From Neocallimastix lanati (nom. inval.) (taxonomy: Eukaryota > Neocallimastigomycota > Neocallimastigomycetes > Neocallimastigales > Neocallimastigaceae): 64,000 nt of DNA. Location of the stretch: contig JACVTC010000011.1 of assembly GCA_016946835.1 (NCBI GenBank), forward strand, positions 108,501 to 172,500. Direction: 5' to 3'. Each line of letters begins with the position of its first letter. The first letter of the stretch is position 1. Below the pieces are notes generated by a model. The model did not search any database and was not told where the DNA came from. It saw only the letters and a list, made by a program, of their open reading frames with translations. The position numbers were made by a program, and so were the translations under genes. Below, piece after piece: positions 48,281 to 59,117 of this stretch.

Positions 48281-49918
48281 ATGGTTAAAAACTTTTATGG
48301 AATGCCAATTAGTGGTCCTATGAATCCTATCTTTTTAAATTCTTGTCATCACTATGATTATTGTGATCATTATGATGGTTATAATGGATATCCTTTTGGT
48401 CCTACTAATTCTTATGGTCCTCGCCATATTTTTAGTCTACGCCATTCATTTGCTCAGAGTGCTCCTGTTAAGTCTTTTCCATATAGTCATTTTGATCATT
48501 TTTTAAGTCCTATGAATATTCGTCCTTCTCCAATGCATAATGTTGATGATCCTTTCGGACATCATGAAAATTTTAAAAAATATGGTCACCATGAACATCG
48601 TAAACATCATAAACATCATGGACATAATAAGCATCATGGACATCATAAACATCATGATCATGATCATCGCAAACATCATAAATATGAAAGTAATAATCAC
48701 GAATTTCATAATTATGAACATCATGATCATTTTCCTGTTAATAAAATGAAACAAGCATGTTATTCACATCTTAAGGCTCCATCTCACATTTTAGGTAATG
48801 GTTCTACTCATCCTTTAGGATTTAATTTTTATCATTTTGGTTTTCGTCGTTTCGGTTATCATCACCTTTTACCTCATCATCATCTTTTAGGAATAAAACA
48901 TTACCACTTATGTCATCACCATCGTTTAGTAATGAAACACTATCAATTACGTCATCATCATCGTTTAGGAATGAAGTATCACTTACATCATTATCGTCTT
49001 TTAAAAATGAAGTATCATTTAATGTATTATTATCTTCATCAAGGAAAACATTTTGATCATCCTTTAGAATTGAGAATTCCTTTCTTTAAACGTCGTTGTC
49101 ATTCTTTAGGTCGTATGCATCACTTTAAACATAACCATTTATTAGAATATATGAAACATTTCAAACATCTTCCACTTATGCATTCTCTTCCACCTTTTGG
49201 TCGTAGATGTCATTCTTTAGGTCCAGAAAATCGTCATACTAGTAATTCAAAATTATCTGATATGCATCGTTCTCATTCTTTAGATAGTCTTTATCATAAT
49301 TCTTGTAGTCGTCGTCGTTCTCGTTCTTTAAAAATGATGAATCAATTTACTTTTCCAAATATTCATCATTGTGGTCATTGTGTTCGTCATGGTCGTTCAT
49401 TATCTCAAAAACCAGTATCAAATAATTTTATTTATGACCATCCCCATTATAAACGTCATAATCACAAACGTAATAATCATAAGCATCATGATCACAAACA
49501 TCATAAACATAATCATAAAATAAATGGTCATTGTAAAAATATAAATAAATGTAATCATCAAAATGTTGATATTTTGGAAGATGAAAATAATTATTATATT
49601 TATACAAATCTATATGGTATTAATAAAGAAAATCTTAAAATAAATTATAATAAAAATAATGTTTTAACTATTTCTGATAAACAAAAACAAAAGTCTGAAA
49701 TTGAAGATGATAATGAAATTAATGAATCAAATGAATCACATGAAAATGAAAAAAATGATTTAAATGACAAAAAATGTCGTAAATTTAAAACAAAAATTGA
49801 TATTCCTGGAGAATTAGATCCAGAAAGTATTAAAGCTAAATACTGGAATGGAATATTAGAAATTGTTATTAATAAAGCAACTACAGCGTCTGAAGCAGAT
49901 GAAACTTATTCTGAATAA
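48281..49918 (+). CDS. His-rich repeat protein with C-terminal alpha-crystallin-like domain, copy B
   Basis: This 545-aa intronless paralogue of copy A keeps the same order: Gly/Tyr/Pro-rich start, His tract, repeat region, CHSLG module, R-x-x-S motifs, a His/Lys stretch and a C-terminal alpha-crystallin-like domain from about residue 428 ending GILEIVINKA. The 13-residue repeat is reduced to about four degenerate units (HHHLLGIKHYHLC, HHHRLVMKHYQLR and others), and the 42-residue module is present once plus a partial copy, which accounts for the difference in length from copy A. The last 118 residues are nearly identical to copy A, so the C-terminal domain is better conserved than the repeats. 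It probably has the same role as copy A: a His-rich, perhaps metal-responsive, small-heat-shock-protein derivative. Confidence 0.9.
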   Translation: MVKNFYGMPISGPMNPIFLNSCHHYDYCDHYDGYNGYPFGPTNSYGPRHIFSLRHSFAQSAPVKSFPYSHFDHFLSPMNIRPSPMHNVDDPFGHHENFKKYGHHEHRKHHKHHGHNKHHGHHKHHDHDHRKHHKYESNNHEFHNYEHHDHFPVNKMKQACYSHLKAPSHILGNGSTHPLGFNFYHFGFRRFGYHHLLPHHHLLGIKHYHLCHHHRLVMKHYQLRHHHRLGMKYHLHHYRLLKMKYHLMYYYLHQGKHFDHPLELRIPFFKRRCHSLGRMHHFKHNHLLEYMKHFKHLPLMHSLPPFGRRCHSLGPENRHTSNSKLSDMHRSHSLDSLYHNSCSRRRSRSLKMMNQFTFPNIHHCGHCVRHGRSLSQKPVSNNFIYDHPHYKRHNHKRNNHKHHDHKHHKHNHKINGHCKNINKCNHQNVDILEDENNYYIYTNLYGINKENLKINYNKNNVLTISDKQKQKSEIEDDNEINESNESHENEKNDLNDKKCRKFKTKIDIPGELDPESIKAKYWNGILEIVINKATTASEADETYSE

Positions 49919-49947
49919 AAATTAAAACACTAACTTAAAAAAAGAAA

Positions 49948-49978
<31 letters not shown>

Positions 49979-50091
49979 CTATTATATTAATAATATATAT
50001 GATTAATTTTTTTTTTTTACTCAAATTTACATAAGAAGTCATAAAAATAAATTTGAATTAATATTATTAAATAATATTATTAAATAAATAA

Positions 50092-50127
<36 letters not shown>

Positions 50128-52073
50128 ATTACTTTTTAAAATAAATTCAAAATTAATAAATTTTAATGGTTTTTGTGCTTGTGTTTTTTATTTAATAAAA
50201 AATATATGTTTTTTTATGACCGTTTTTTTTAATTAATAAAGAGTAAATACTTTTTTTTGTTTAATTTTAAAAATTTTTTGCTAATTTAAATTATTAAATA
50301 TTAAAATACTATATTATCGTAATTTTTTTAAAATTAGTTAAAATAAAAAAAATATCAAAAAGAAATTTTAATATATTAAATTATTCTATTTTGGTAATAA
50401 AATTCAATTGGTACCCATAGATTTTAATCATTAAAATTTTATCCTTTATATAGCTTTGATAAAATAAATATTAAATAAAATATAAATTGAAAAATTATTA
50501 TTATTTATATAAAAATAAAATAATATTTTCAATATAATATATTGTATTCTTTTTTTTTTTTTTTTTAATTTGTTTTATTTATAATAATTTTTTTAATTTA
50601 TTAAATGAAATTTATAATAAAGAATATTCTTTAGAATTTCACTTATTTAAATAAAATTTTGATTGAAATACTTTATTTAATATTATTATTAATTATTATA
50701 ATCAATTATAATCATAATTTTTTATTATTTCATAAATATTTCAATATACTTTTTTTGGCTTATTTTCTTTTGATTATATATTATTTTTTTGAAAAATTTA
50801 ATGATTCCAAGATATCAGTCATTTTGATTTGTTCATTTCTTGTATTCTTTATCAATTTAAATATTAAAATTTAAGTATTAAAACAAAATTAAATATAAGA
50901 TAAAAATATTAAATATTACTTATTTCAAAATTTTACAACTTTATATATTACATTATTTTATATTTAATTGAACTGTAATATAGAAATCAATATATATTTA
51001 ATTTCAAATTAATTTAATATAATTTATATCAATAATACTAAATATCATATTAAGAATTTATTAATTCTTAAATAAGCACCCTGTTAATTTTAAATTTAAT
51101 CACTAATAGCAATATTTAAATTTTTTCAAACTAATAAATAAGTATTAAAATAATAACATATATAAATATAAATGGTATAATAGTCGTTATCAATAAAACT
51201 ATTATTGTTATTATTATATATTAATATAAATATATAAATAATTTTTAATTTATATTTTTTTGAATTTGATAATAGAATTTAACCAATTTTGATATTAAAT
51301 TATTATTTTAATAATTATTTTAAAATTATAAATATTTAATAGTTTTAATATTTATTATAAACTTTAAATATATTTTACCTGCAATATTATATCCAAAATT
51401 CGAAATAATTAGTCATATGTATATACATATGTATATAAATTTTTATTACTTTATAAAAAGAGAAATAATTTAAATATAACATATTAATAGCTTAACAAAT
51501 TATTCTTTTCTTTTGTAATTTAGTTAAAATATTAATTATTTAATCTCTAATAAATTTTGTATCTATTATAATAATTTCAAATAATTATATATTTATTTTT
51601 AAAATATCTATTATTAATATTTAAAGTGGCAGGGATATATTAATTTAATATAAATATATATATATGGAATTTGAAATATTTTCATAAATAATTATTATAT
51701 ATTATTCAATTTATTAATTTCTGTTAAGTATATTTTGATTTTTAAAATAAAAAATATATTAATTATTATTTAAAAAAAGATTATCATTAAACACTTCAAA
51801 ATTATTCCTTATTATAAATATAAAAATTATATATTATAATATAATAGTTTTTTAAAAACTTTATTTAATAATAAAATTATATTTTTTTAACAAAATACAT
51901 TAGTAATACTAAAAAATTAGAATTGTTCATTAATTCTAATATAATTAAATTTAAATTCTATAATTTATTTTTAATATATTTAATATATTGTAATATATTA
52001 TAAATATATAATTCTAAGAATAATAACAATTTTTTATTATTTGACTTGTTTTTCATTTTATAAATAATTTTTC
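49919..52073. other. Inter-copy flank B/C
   Basis: No gene. Poly-A at about 50097-50125; the shared downstream block near 50165, the palindromic block at 50621, and AAAGTGGCAGGGATATATTA near 51622 mark it as the duplicated flank. The open stretch near 50659-50874 is low-complexity flank and not a gene. Confidence 0.7.
50621..50641. promoter_or_regulatory. Heat-shock-element-like palindromic block, unit C
   Basis: AGAATATTCTTTAGAATTTC, identical to units B and E, 1.63 kb before copy C. Confidence 0.4.
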
Positions 52074-52084
52074 CATATAAAAGC
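52074..52084 (+). promoter_or_regulatory. TATA box of His-rich copy C
   Basis: CATATAAAAGC lies 182 bp before the start codon, matching copies A and B. Confidence 0.5.
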
Positions 52085-52255
52085 ATTTTTTTTCGCAATA
52101 AGAAAAATAAAATTTTATTATTTTAAAATAATTAATTAAAAAATTATAATTAACATATAATACTAATAAAATTAAGTATAAAGAATTAAAATTTTATTCG
52201 ATTTTCTATAAGCACTTGCAATTGGAATTTATTTAAAAAAAAAATAATAATTAAA

Positions 52256-52963
52256 ATGGTTAAAAACTTTTATAGAATGCCAATTAGTGGTCCTATGAAT
52301 CCTATCTTTTTAAATTCTTGCCATCACTATGATTATTGTGATCATTATGATGGTTATAAAGGATATCCTTTTGGTCCTGCTAATTCTTATGGTCCTCGCC
52401 ATATTTTTAGTCTACGTCATTCATTTGATCAGGGTGCTCCTGTTAAGTCTTTTCCGTTCAGTCATTTTGATCATTTTTTAAGTCCTATGAATATGCATCC
52501 TTCTCCAATGCATAATATTAATGGTCCTTTCGGACATCATGAAAATTTTAAAAACCATGAACATCGTAAACCTCATAAACATCATGGACATAATAAGCAT
52601 CATGGACATCATAAACATCATGATCATGATCATCGCAAACATCATAAATATGAAAGTAATAATCACGAATTTCATAATTATGAACATCATGATCATTTTC
52701 CTGTTAATAAAATGAAACAAGCATGTTATTCACATCTTAAGGCTCCATCTCACCTTTTAGGTAATGGTTTTGCTCATCCTTTAGGATTTAATTTTTATCA
52801 TTTTGGTATTCGTCGTTTCGTTTATCATCACCTTTTACGTCATCACCACCGTTTAGTAATGAAACACCATCAATTACGTCATCATCATCGTTTAGGAGAT
52901 GATGATGACGTAATTGGAGATAATGAACGAGTATTAAATCTAAATACTGGAATGGAATATTAG
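52256..52963 (+). CDS. His-rich protein lacking the crystallin domain, copy C
   Basis: This 235-aa product matches the first part of copy B closely (Gly/Tyr/Pro start, His tract, one to two HHHRL units) and then ends abruptly as LGDDDDVIGDNERVLNLNTG. The middle and nearly all of the crystallin domain are deleted. The junction carries a perfect 19-bp inverted repeat (52871-52889 with 52898-52916). The distal join falls in the AKYW-NG region of the crystallin domain but in the wrong frame, so the last residues are novel. The remaining 3' end of the ancestral gene runs to 53022, ending in a PAE-stop reading in another frame. Promoter and start are intact, so a His-only protein could still be made. 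Confidence 0.7.
   Translation: MVKNFYRMPISGPMNPIFLNSCHHYDYCDHYDGYKGYPFGPANSYGPRHIFSLRHSFDQGAPVKSFPFSHFDHFLSPMNMHPSPMHNINGPFGHHENFKNHEHRKPHKHHGHNKHHGHHKHHDHDHRKHHKYESNNHEFHNYEHHDHFPVNKMKQACYSHLKAPSHLLGNGFAHPLGFNFYHFGIRRFVYHHLLRHHHRLVMKHHQLRHHHRLGDDDDVIGDNERVLNLNTGMEY
52871..52916. repeat. Perfect 19-bp inverted repeat at a deletion junction
   Basis: CAATTACGTCATCATCATC and its exact reverse complement are separated by 8 bp (GTTTAGGA). The left arm is native to the family; the right arm has no counterpart in copies A or B. Confidence 0.95.
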
Positions 52964-53022
52964 AAATTGTTATTAAAAAAGCAACAACAACAACTAAGGT
53001 AGTTGAAATTCCTGCTGAATAA

Positions 53023-53542
53023 AATTTAAAACATTAGCTTAAAATAAAATAAAAAAAAATTATACTATTATATTAATAATATATATGATTAATCCTTTTT
53101 TTCTTTCTTTTTCTTTATTTAAATATAAATACAAATTCAAAAATGAATTTGAAATAATAATATATATGATTAATCCTTTTTTTCTTTCTTTTTTTTTATT
53201 TAAATTTAAATATAAATTCAAAAATGAATTTGAAATAATAATAATAAATAATATTATTACAATAAATAAATTTTAAAAAAAAGAATTACATTTAAAAAAA
53301 ATTATATTCAAGAATTTTTAAATGTTTTTGTGCTTGTGTTTTTTATTTAATAAAATATATATTTTTTATGTCCATATTTTTTATTTAATAAATAGTATAA
53401 TATATTTTTTAGTTTGTTTTTAAGAATTTTTTGTTATTTTAATTTTCATTATTAAATATTAAAACATTATATAATTGTAATTTTTTTATAAAAAATAAGT
53501 AACATAAATAAAAAATTACAAAAGAAATTTTATTATATTAAA
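53023..53542. other. Flank downstream of copy C
   Basis: No gene. It contains a roughly 65-bp direct duplication around TATATGATTAATCCTTTTTT (53082 and 53163) and the shared TTTTTGTGCTTGTGTTTTTT block. Confidence 0.7.
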
Positions 53543-53655
53543 TTAGCAGATTCATTTGATAATACTAATACAGAAATTATTACTCGCAATAATGGACGTT
53601 CTGTTATCATGAATGGGAAAAGTTAGAAACTATTGCTTCTAATGCATTTTTCTAA
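53543..53655 (+). pseudogene. Fragment resembling a YefM/Phd antitoxin
   Basis: A 113-bp island reads LADSFDNTNTEIITRNNGRS followed by VIM in one frame, then EWEKLETIASNAFF and a stop in another. The order TRxxGxxxVxM...EWxxLxET is the typical C-terminal half of the N-terminal DNA-binding domain of bacterial Phd/YefM antitoxins. The frame change sits exactly where the few residues between these motifs are expected, so a small deletion is likely. The start and the rest of the gene are missing and no toxin partner is seen. A bacterial origin by transfer is inferred; the match is from motif pattern only. Confidence 0.45.
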
Positions 53656-53699
53656 TCTTATAATATATAATATTTTAGCGTTAATTTATCATAAAATAT

Positions 53700-53985
53700 A
53701 TAGGATTTCGATAATTGTTTTTGATATAGTTTTGAACAATATTTGCATAGTTTTGGCATACAAATACAATATATATTATTTCTGGACTATATATTAATTA
53801 ATTAACAATATAGGGTTTCGATGCTAAAACTATGCTAAAACTGCTATCAAAATCAATCTATCAAATATAAAATAAAAATAAAATAAAAATACAATTAATT
53901 TGCAATTTATACACATGCATAGTTTTAGCATATATATAGAATAAAAAACCATATCAAATATATTTAATTTCTGGACATAATATTA
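53700..53985. mobile_element. Foldback/MITE-like element
   Basis: A perfect 15-bp inverted pair, ATGCTAAAACTATGC (53821) and GCATAGTTTTAGCAT (about 53916), is preceded by a near-copy GCATAGTTTTGGCAT (about 53745). Two direct repeats, TAGG(A/G)TTTCGAT (53701, 53812) and ATTTCTGGAC (53778, 53968), show that the unit is partly duplicated. Non-coding; probably a non-autonomous foldback element. Confidence 0.45.
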
Positions 53986-53986
53986 A

Positions 53987-54060
53987 TGTAGCTGAGTGAG
54001 ACTCGAGCACAAAGCTTGCGACTGCATAGAGTTCGAGATAAAGCGAGAGTGAGAGAAATG
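53987..54060 (+). other. tRNA-like segment (possible pol III promoter boxes)
   Basis: A GC-richer island contains TAGCTGAGTGAG (53989-54000), close to a tRNA A box, and GTTCGAGAT (54031-54039), close to a B box, about 30 bp apart. I cannot fold a full cloverleaf with a 7-bp acceptor stem, so this is not called a tRNA gene. A tRNA relic or SINE head is the likely explanation. Confidence 0.35.
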
Positions 54061-54090
54061 TAATCAATGAATGAGTGAATGAAATTATCG

Positions 54091-55064
54091 AAATGTTTTA
54101 ACATTTATTAATATCAATAAAACAGTTAGTAATATGATATTAATTAATATATATATAATTTTTAAATTTTTACATTTTTTTGAATTTGATAACATTATAT
54201 AAATAATATTTATATAAATTAATATTAAAATTTCTTTTCTTTTTAATACGCAATAAATTTTATATATACTCATTATTTCAGGTTTCATATATAATATAAA
54301 CTTAAAATTTATATATTTTAATATTATAGTTTTTTAATAACTCTTTTAAATAGTAAATTTATATTTTTTTAATAAATAAATTAATAATTATTATTTAATT
54401 TTTTTTAAAAAGGATTATTGAAATTGAAATAAAATTTTTGGTTGTAAACGCTGTATTTGAGATTAATATTTATTATAATCATAATTTTTTTTAATTATTT
54501 TATAATTATTTCAATATATATTTTTTGGCTTATTGTCTTTGATAAAATATTACTTTTTTTTTATAAATTTTAATAATTCTAAGATATCAGTCATTTTAAT
54601 TAGTTCATTTTTAGTATATTATTTCATTTTATATATTAAATTTTAAAAATTAAAATAAATAAAAGTAATAATTAATTTCAAAATTTTACAGTTTTATAAA
54701 TTATATTATTTTATATTTAATTGAAATGTAATATTGAGAAATCAACATATATTTAATTTCAAATTAATTTAATATAATATAATTTACATCAATAATACTA
54801 ATTATCATATTAATAATTTTTAAAATTAATATATATATTTAAATAATTTCTAACTATAAATCATATTATTAGTCTAACAGTTATTATCAATAAAACAATT
54901 ACTAATATTAATAAACTATTACTAATATTATATTATAATATATATATTTTTAAATTTTTATATTTTTTAAAATTGATAATATTACATAATACTATCAATA
55001 AAAATTAATATTTAAATTACTCTTCTTTTTATAAAACAATAAATTTTATATATATATATGATTC
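54091..55064. other. AT-rich spacer
   Basis: No gene. Parts near 54470-54620 match flanks of the His-rich array (TCTAAGATATCAGTCATTTT). Confidence 0.65.
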
Positions 55065-55331
55065 ATGGATATAACATTAATGGTAAGAACTATTTCTGAT
55101 AACCAAAAACAAAAATCTGAAATTGAAGATGATAATGAAATTAATGAATCAAATGAATCTCATAAAAATGAAAAAAATGATTTAAATGACAAAAAATGTC
55201 GTAAATTTAAAAGAAAAGTTGATATTCTTGGAGAAATAGATCCAAAAAGTATTAAAGCTAAATACTGGAATGGAATATTAGAAATTGTTATTAATAAAGC
55301 ATCTAAATCAGATGAAATTCCTGCTGAATAA
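55065..55331 (+). pseudogene. Isolated C-terminal half of the crystallin-like domain, copy D
   Basis: The 88-residue frame starts by chance (MDITLMVR) and joins directly to TISDNQKQKSEIEDD, then the Glu/Asn insertion, KRKVDILGEIDPKSIKAKYW and GILEIVINKA, ending IPAE. Everything before the mid-domain point (N-terminal half of the domain, His tract, repeats) is missing. The 3' flank is the family flank. It is a 5'-truncated copy; with half a beta-sandwich it is unlikely to fold alone. Confidence 0.7.
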
Positions 55332-55342
55332 AATTTAAAACA

Positions 55343-55404
<62 letters not shown>

Positions 55405-57441
55405 CTATTATTATATTAACAATATATTTAATTAATTTTTTTCTTTTTTTTTATTTAAATTTAAACACAAAGACATAAAAATGAATAAGCAATAATAATA
55501 TTCAATAATATTACTGTAATAAATAAATTTTAAAAAAAAAATGAATTACTTTTAAAAATAAATTCATATTTAATAATTTTTAATGGTTTTTGTATTTGTG
55601 TTTTTTATTTGATAAAATATATGTTTTTTATGTCCATATTTTTTATTTAATAAATTGTATAATATATTTTTTTGTTTGTTTTTAAAAATTGTTTTGTTAT
55701 TTCAATTTTCATTTTAGTTATGTTATCTATTTTTCTAAAAAATAGGATAACATAAATAAAACAAAAAGAAATTTTATTATATTAAATTATGATATTTTGA
55801 TAATATTGGATCCCATAGATTATAATCATTTAAATTTTATCCTTTATAATTTTGATAAAATATTTTAAATAAAATATAAATTGAAATATTATAATTATTT
55901 ATCTAAAAATAAAATAATACTTTTAATAATCAATATATTGTATTCACTTTTTTTTTATTTTGTTTTATTTATTATACTATTTTTAATTTATTAAATGAAA
56001 TTTATAATAAAGAATATTCTTTAGAATTTCATCTAATTAAGATTTTTAAATTATTGAATATTAAATAAAAATTTAATTGTAAATGCTAAATTTAATATTA
56101 TTTATTATAATCATAATTTTTTTAATTATTTTATAACTATTTCAATATACTTTTTTCGTCTTATTTTCTTTTGTTTAGATATTATTTTTTTTTTTTTTTG
56201 AAAATTTTAATAATTCCAAAATATCAGTCATTTTGATTAGTTCATTTCTAATATACTGTATCAATTTATACATTAAATTTAAAATATTAATAAAAAATAA
56301 AAAATAAAATAAATATAGTGAATATTAACTTATTTCAAAATTTTATAATTTTATATATTATATTATTATAGAGAAATCAATATATATTTAATTTCAAATT
56401 AATATAATACAATATAATTTATAACAATAATACTAAATTTCGTATTAAGAATTTAGAAATTCTTAAAAAAGCACCCTGTTTATTTTAAATTTAATTAATG
56501 GTTGATATTCTTTCTAAATTATAAATAAATTTTTTTAGTCTAACAATTATTATCAATAAAACAATTAATAATATCAATAAAATAATTAGTAGTATTATAT
56601 TAATTTAAACATATATAATTTTTAAATTTCTATAATTTTTTGAATCTGATAATAGCATTTAAACTATATTGATATCAATTAATATTTAAATCACTCTGCT
56701 TTTTATAAAGCAACAAAAATTTATATATATATATATATATGACTCATTATTTCGGGTTTATAATATATTACAAGTTGATAATAAATGTTAAAACTACTAT
56801 ATTTTAATTAATGTAAAATAATTATGTAAATAATAACATATAAATAGCTTAACAAATTAGCTTTCTCTTATGTAATCCAGTTAAAAAATTAAATTATTTA
56901 ATCTCTAATTTAATAAATTTGTATCTATAATAATTATTCCAATAATTATATATTTTATTTGTTATTAAAGTATCTATTATTAATATGTAAAGTGGCAGTA
57001 ATATATTAATTTAATATAAAAATATAATTTATAGTTTATGAATATATTAATCAATTTATTAAATTCTGTTAAGCATATTTTAATTTTTAAAATAAAAAAT
57101 ATATATTAATGCATTATTTAAAAAAAGGTAATAATAAAAGAAAACTTTTTAAAATTTTTCTTATTTATATATAATGCAAACATAAAATTTATATATTTTA
57201 ATATAATAGTTTTTTAAAAACTTTTTTAATAATAAATTTATACTTTCTTAATAAAATACATTAGTAATACTGAAAAATTTAGAATTGTTCATTTAATATA
57301 ATTAAAAATTTAAATCCTATAATTTATTTTTAATATATTTAATATATTGCAATTTATTATCAATATATTATTAATTTATTATTCTAAGAATAATAACAAT
57401 TATTTATTATGACATGTTTTTCATTATATAAATAATTTTTC
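55332..57441. other. Inter-copy flank D/E
   Basis: No gene. Poly-A followed by (TA)n at 55350-55404, the family downstream block near 55585, the palindromic block at 56011 and AAAGTGGCAG near 56990. Confidence 0.7.
56011..56031. promoter_or_regulatory. Heat-shock-element-like palindromic block, unit E
   Basis: AGAATATTCTTTAGAATTTC, 1.64 kb upstream of copy E. Confidence 0.4.
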
Positions 57442-57452
57442 CATATAAAAGC
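57442..57452 (+). promoter_or_regulatory. TATA box of pseudogene copy E
   Basis: CATATAAAAGC lies 206 bp before the ancestral start codon at 57648. Confidence 0.45.
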
Positions 57453-57647
57453 TTTTTTTTTTTCAAAAAAAAAAAAAAAAAAATAAAACTTTATTATTCT
57501 ATAAAAAAAAAAATTAATTAAAAAATTACAATTAATATAAAATACAAATAAAATCGAGTATAAAAAATTAAAATTTATTCTATTTTCTATAAACGTTTGT
57601 AACCGGAATTTATTTAAAATAAAAAAAAAAAAATAATAATAATTAAG

Positions 57648-59117
57648 ATGTTTAAAAACTTTTATGGAATGCCATTTAAGGTCCTATGAATTCTATGTTT
57701 TTAAATTCTTACCATCACCATGATTATCGTGATTATTATGGTGGTTATCATGGATATCCTTTTGGTCCTGGTATGTCTTATGGTCCTCGCCATTTTTTTG
57801 GTCCATGTAATTCATTCGGTCAGTGTGCTCCTGTTAAGTATTCTCCATATGGTCATTTCGATCATTTTTTAAGTCCTATGAATATTCGTCCTTCTCCAAT
57901 ATATAATGTTGATGGTCCTTTTGGACATCATGAAAATTTTAAAAAGCATGATCACCATGAACATCATAAGCATCATAAACATCATGGACATCATAAGCAT
58001 CATGGACATCATAAGTATGAATGTAGAAACCACGAATTTCATAATCATGAATATCTTGATCATGTTCATGATTACCTAACCCCTTCCTGCTAATAAAATG
58101 AATCAAGAATGTCATTCATATCTTAAAGCTCAAGCTCACTTTTTTGGTAATCGTTTTGCTCATCCTTTAAGATTTAATTTTTATCACTTTGCTTTTCGTC
58201 ATTTCGCTTATCATCACCTTTTATCTCATTACCATCTTTTAGAATATATGGAACATTTCAAACATCTTCCTCTAATGCATCCTTTTCCTCATTTTGGTTG
58301 TCGTTATCATTCTTTAGATGGTATGAGTCATTTTGGTCATAATCATTCTTTAAATTGTATGAATCGTTTTAATCAAATTCCTCTTATGCATCCTCTTCCA
58401 CCTTTTGGTCGTAGGTGTCATTCTTTAGGTCCAGAGAATCGTCATACTAGTAATTTGAAATTATTTAGTATGCATCGTTCTCATTCTTTAGATAGTCTAC
58501 ATTATAATCCTTGTAGTCGTCGTTCTCGTTCTTTAGAAATGATGAATCAATTTGGTTTTCCAAATATTCATCATTGTGGTCATCGTGTTCGTAGTTGTCG
58601 TTCATTATCTCCAAAACCAGTATCAAATAATTTTATTTATGACCATCCTCACTATAAATGTCATAATCACTAGCATCATTATCAAAAGCATCATAAATAT
58701 GATCAGAAAATAAATGATCATTGTGAAAATAAAAATAAATGTAATCATAAAAATATTGATATCTTGGAAGATGAAAATAATTATTACATTTATACAAATA
58801 CATATGGTATTAATAAAGAAAATCTTAAAATAAATTATAATAAAAATAATATTTTAACAATTTCTGATAAACAAAAACAAAAATCTGAAATTGAAGATGA
58901 TAATGAAATTAATGAATCAAAGGAATCTCATAAAAATAAAAAAAATGATTTAAATGACAAAAAATGTCGTAAATTTAAAAGAAAAATTGATATTCCTAGA
59001 GAAATAAATCCAAAAAGTATTAAAGCTAAATACTGGAATGGAATAATGGAAATTGTTATTAATAAAGCAATTAAATTAACTAAAGCAACTAAAGCAGCTG
59101 AAATCCCTGATGAATAA
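57648..59117 (+). pseudogene. His-rich/crystallin-domain gene, copy E, inactivated
   Basis: The ancestral start at 57648 (MFKNFYGMPF) is followed by a one-base loss near 57672, which puts the rest out of frame and gives a stop at 57687-57689. The family frame resumes at 57686 (NSMFLNSYHHHDYRDYYGGY) through the His tract to a stop after about 58090, where a second frame change occurs. It continues from 58098 (CHSYLKA...CHSLG modules, RSHSLDSL, RSRSLEMM) to an in-frame TAG at 58671-58673. From 58764 the crystallin-like domain is readable to 59117, ending IPDE. The 13-residue repeat region is absent. Two frame changes and one nonsense codon rule out a full product, though the C-terminal domain itself is uninterrupted. 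Confidence 0.85.

Noticed and set aside
53987-54060. A complete tRNA gene
   Set aside because: A- and B-box-like motifs exist, but no consistent acceptor and anticodon stems can be drawn by eye.
55065-55331. A functional 88-residue heat-shock protein
   Set aside because: It carries only the second half of the crystallin-like domain, and its first residues are unrelated flank.
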